A stretch of 64,000 nt of DNA from positions 86,179 through 150,178 of the forward strand of contig NZ_JADLJL010000009.1 of NCBI RefSeq assembly GCF_015680235.1. The letters run 5' to 3'. Below are positions 63,694-64,000 of the stretch, piece by piece (positions within the stretch are counted from its first letter, which is position 1; each line of letters starts with the position of its first letter). The position numbers and the translations under genes were made by a program. Source of the stretch: Pseudomonas guariconensis (GTDB taxonomy: Bacteria > Pseudomonadota > Gammaproteobacteria > Pseudomonadales > Pseudomonadaceae). The notes beneath the pieces are model-generated. The model was not told the origin of the DNA. It saw only the letters and a program-made list of their open reading frames with translations, and searched no databases.

Positions 63694-64000
63694 CCGATCT
63701 CCCCGGCGCCTGGCAAGGGCTTCGCCCTTGATCGCGGCACAAGGCCGCTCCTACAGAGGTCACAGCGCAGCCCGAAGGACTGGGATGTCTCTCATGGAAC
63801 ACGCGTAGCTAGTTGATTTGCGAGGCCCTGTGGGAGCGGGCTTGTCCCGCGATTGGGCCGGGGCCGATCTCCCCGGCGCCTGGCAAGGGCTTCGCCCTTG
63901 ATCGCGGCGCAAGGCCGCTCCTACAGAGGTCACAGCGCAGCCCGAAGGACTGGGATGTCTCTCATGGAACACGCGTAGCTAGTTGATTTGCGAGGCCCTG
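63694..64000. repeat. 170-bp tandem repeat containing REP halves, cut by window end
   Basis: The segment starting at 63694 (CCGATCTCCCCGGCGCCTGG) is repeated from 63864 with one visible base change (GGCACAAGG versus GGCGCAAGG) and continues to the window end. Each unit carries two inverted REP-type halves. The number of further copies cannot be seen. No gene is present in 63,676-64,000. Confidence 0.9.

Overview
The window joins an integrative and conjugative element (ICE) of the Tn4371-like family to a chromosomal segment of a Pseudomonas putida-group bacterium. The ICE runs from the left edge to about 42,760; the chromosome runs from about 42,761 to 64,000. The host call rests on gene content and order: rpmG-rpmB, radC-coaBC-dut-algC-argB, pyrE/crc, rph/yicC-gmk, a putrescine-catabolism block, then rpoZ-spoT-ridA. 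I recognise this order from P. putida genomes. Inverted REP-type repeats also separate many of the chromosomal genes. The ICE call rests on its backbone: a tyrosine integrase next to the chromosomal junction, a repA/parA/RHH module, an S26 peptidase (traF) and a VirD2-like relaxase (traI), and a complete traG-trbBCDEJKLFGI mating-pair block. The other ICE end lies outside the window.

Region 1 (1 to about 8,300) is AT-richer cargo for aromatic-compound catabolism. It holds a truncated chemoreceptor gene, an MFS transporter, an outer-membrane channel-like protein, and an operon on the other strand. That operon encodes an FAH-family hydrolase, a type I extradiol dioxygenase and an MhpA-like flavin hydroxylase. 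Together they could sense, import, hydroxylate, ring-cleave and hydrolyse a phenolic acid. Region 2 (8,257-20,579) is the type IV secretion operon, with nearly every gene overlapping the next by 4 bases. Region 3 (20,816-24,280) has an entry-exclusion lipoprotein coupled to a LysR regulator. Divergent from these is a small MarR / ABM-fold / TetX-like monooxygenase operon with a clear palindromic operator. Region 4 (24,411-31,739) carries the relaxase, TraF, the partition and replication genes with iterons, and small regulators.

Region 5 (31,740-42,583) is the integrase-proximal part. Backbone genes (DUF736, ParB-like, zinc-ribbon protein, RadC-like, integrase) are on the minus strand and are separated by unusually long GC-rich leaders. 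Those leaders contain repeated modules, two of which are double hairpins whose stems differ by compensatory changes. Inserted among the backbone genes are a TIR-domain protein behind an XRE regulator, a frameshifted GNAT acetyltransferase, another XRE-like regulator, and a DUF1016 nuclease coupled to the integrase. The best candidates for something undescribed are the covarying leader repeats, the TIR protein with its unassigned N-terminal domain, and a C-terminal motif shared by TrbJ and the exclusion lipoprotein.

Region 6 (42,761-64,000) is ordinary chromosome: ribosomal proteins L33/L28, a peptide-type ABC binding protein, coenzyme A, dUTPase, alginate/LPS, arginine and pyrimidine genes, the catabolite regulator Crc, RNase PH, guanylate kinase, putrescine catabolism, RNA polymerase omega, SpoT, RidA and a lipoprotein. 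It ends in a 170-bp tandem duplication. All protein identities come from reading the translations; no database search was run.
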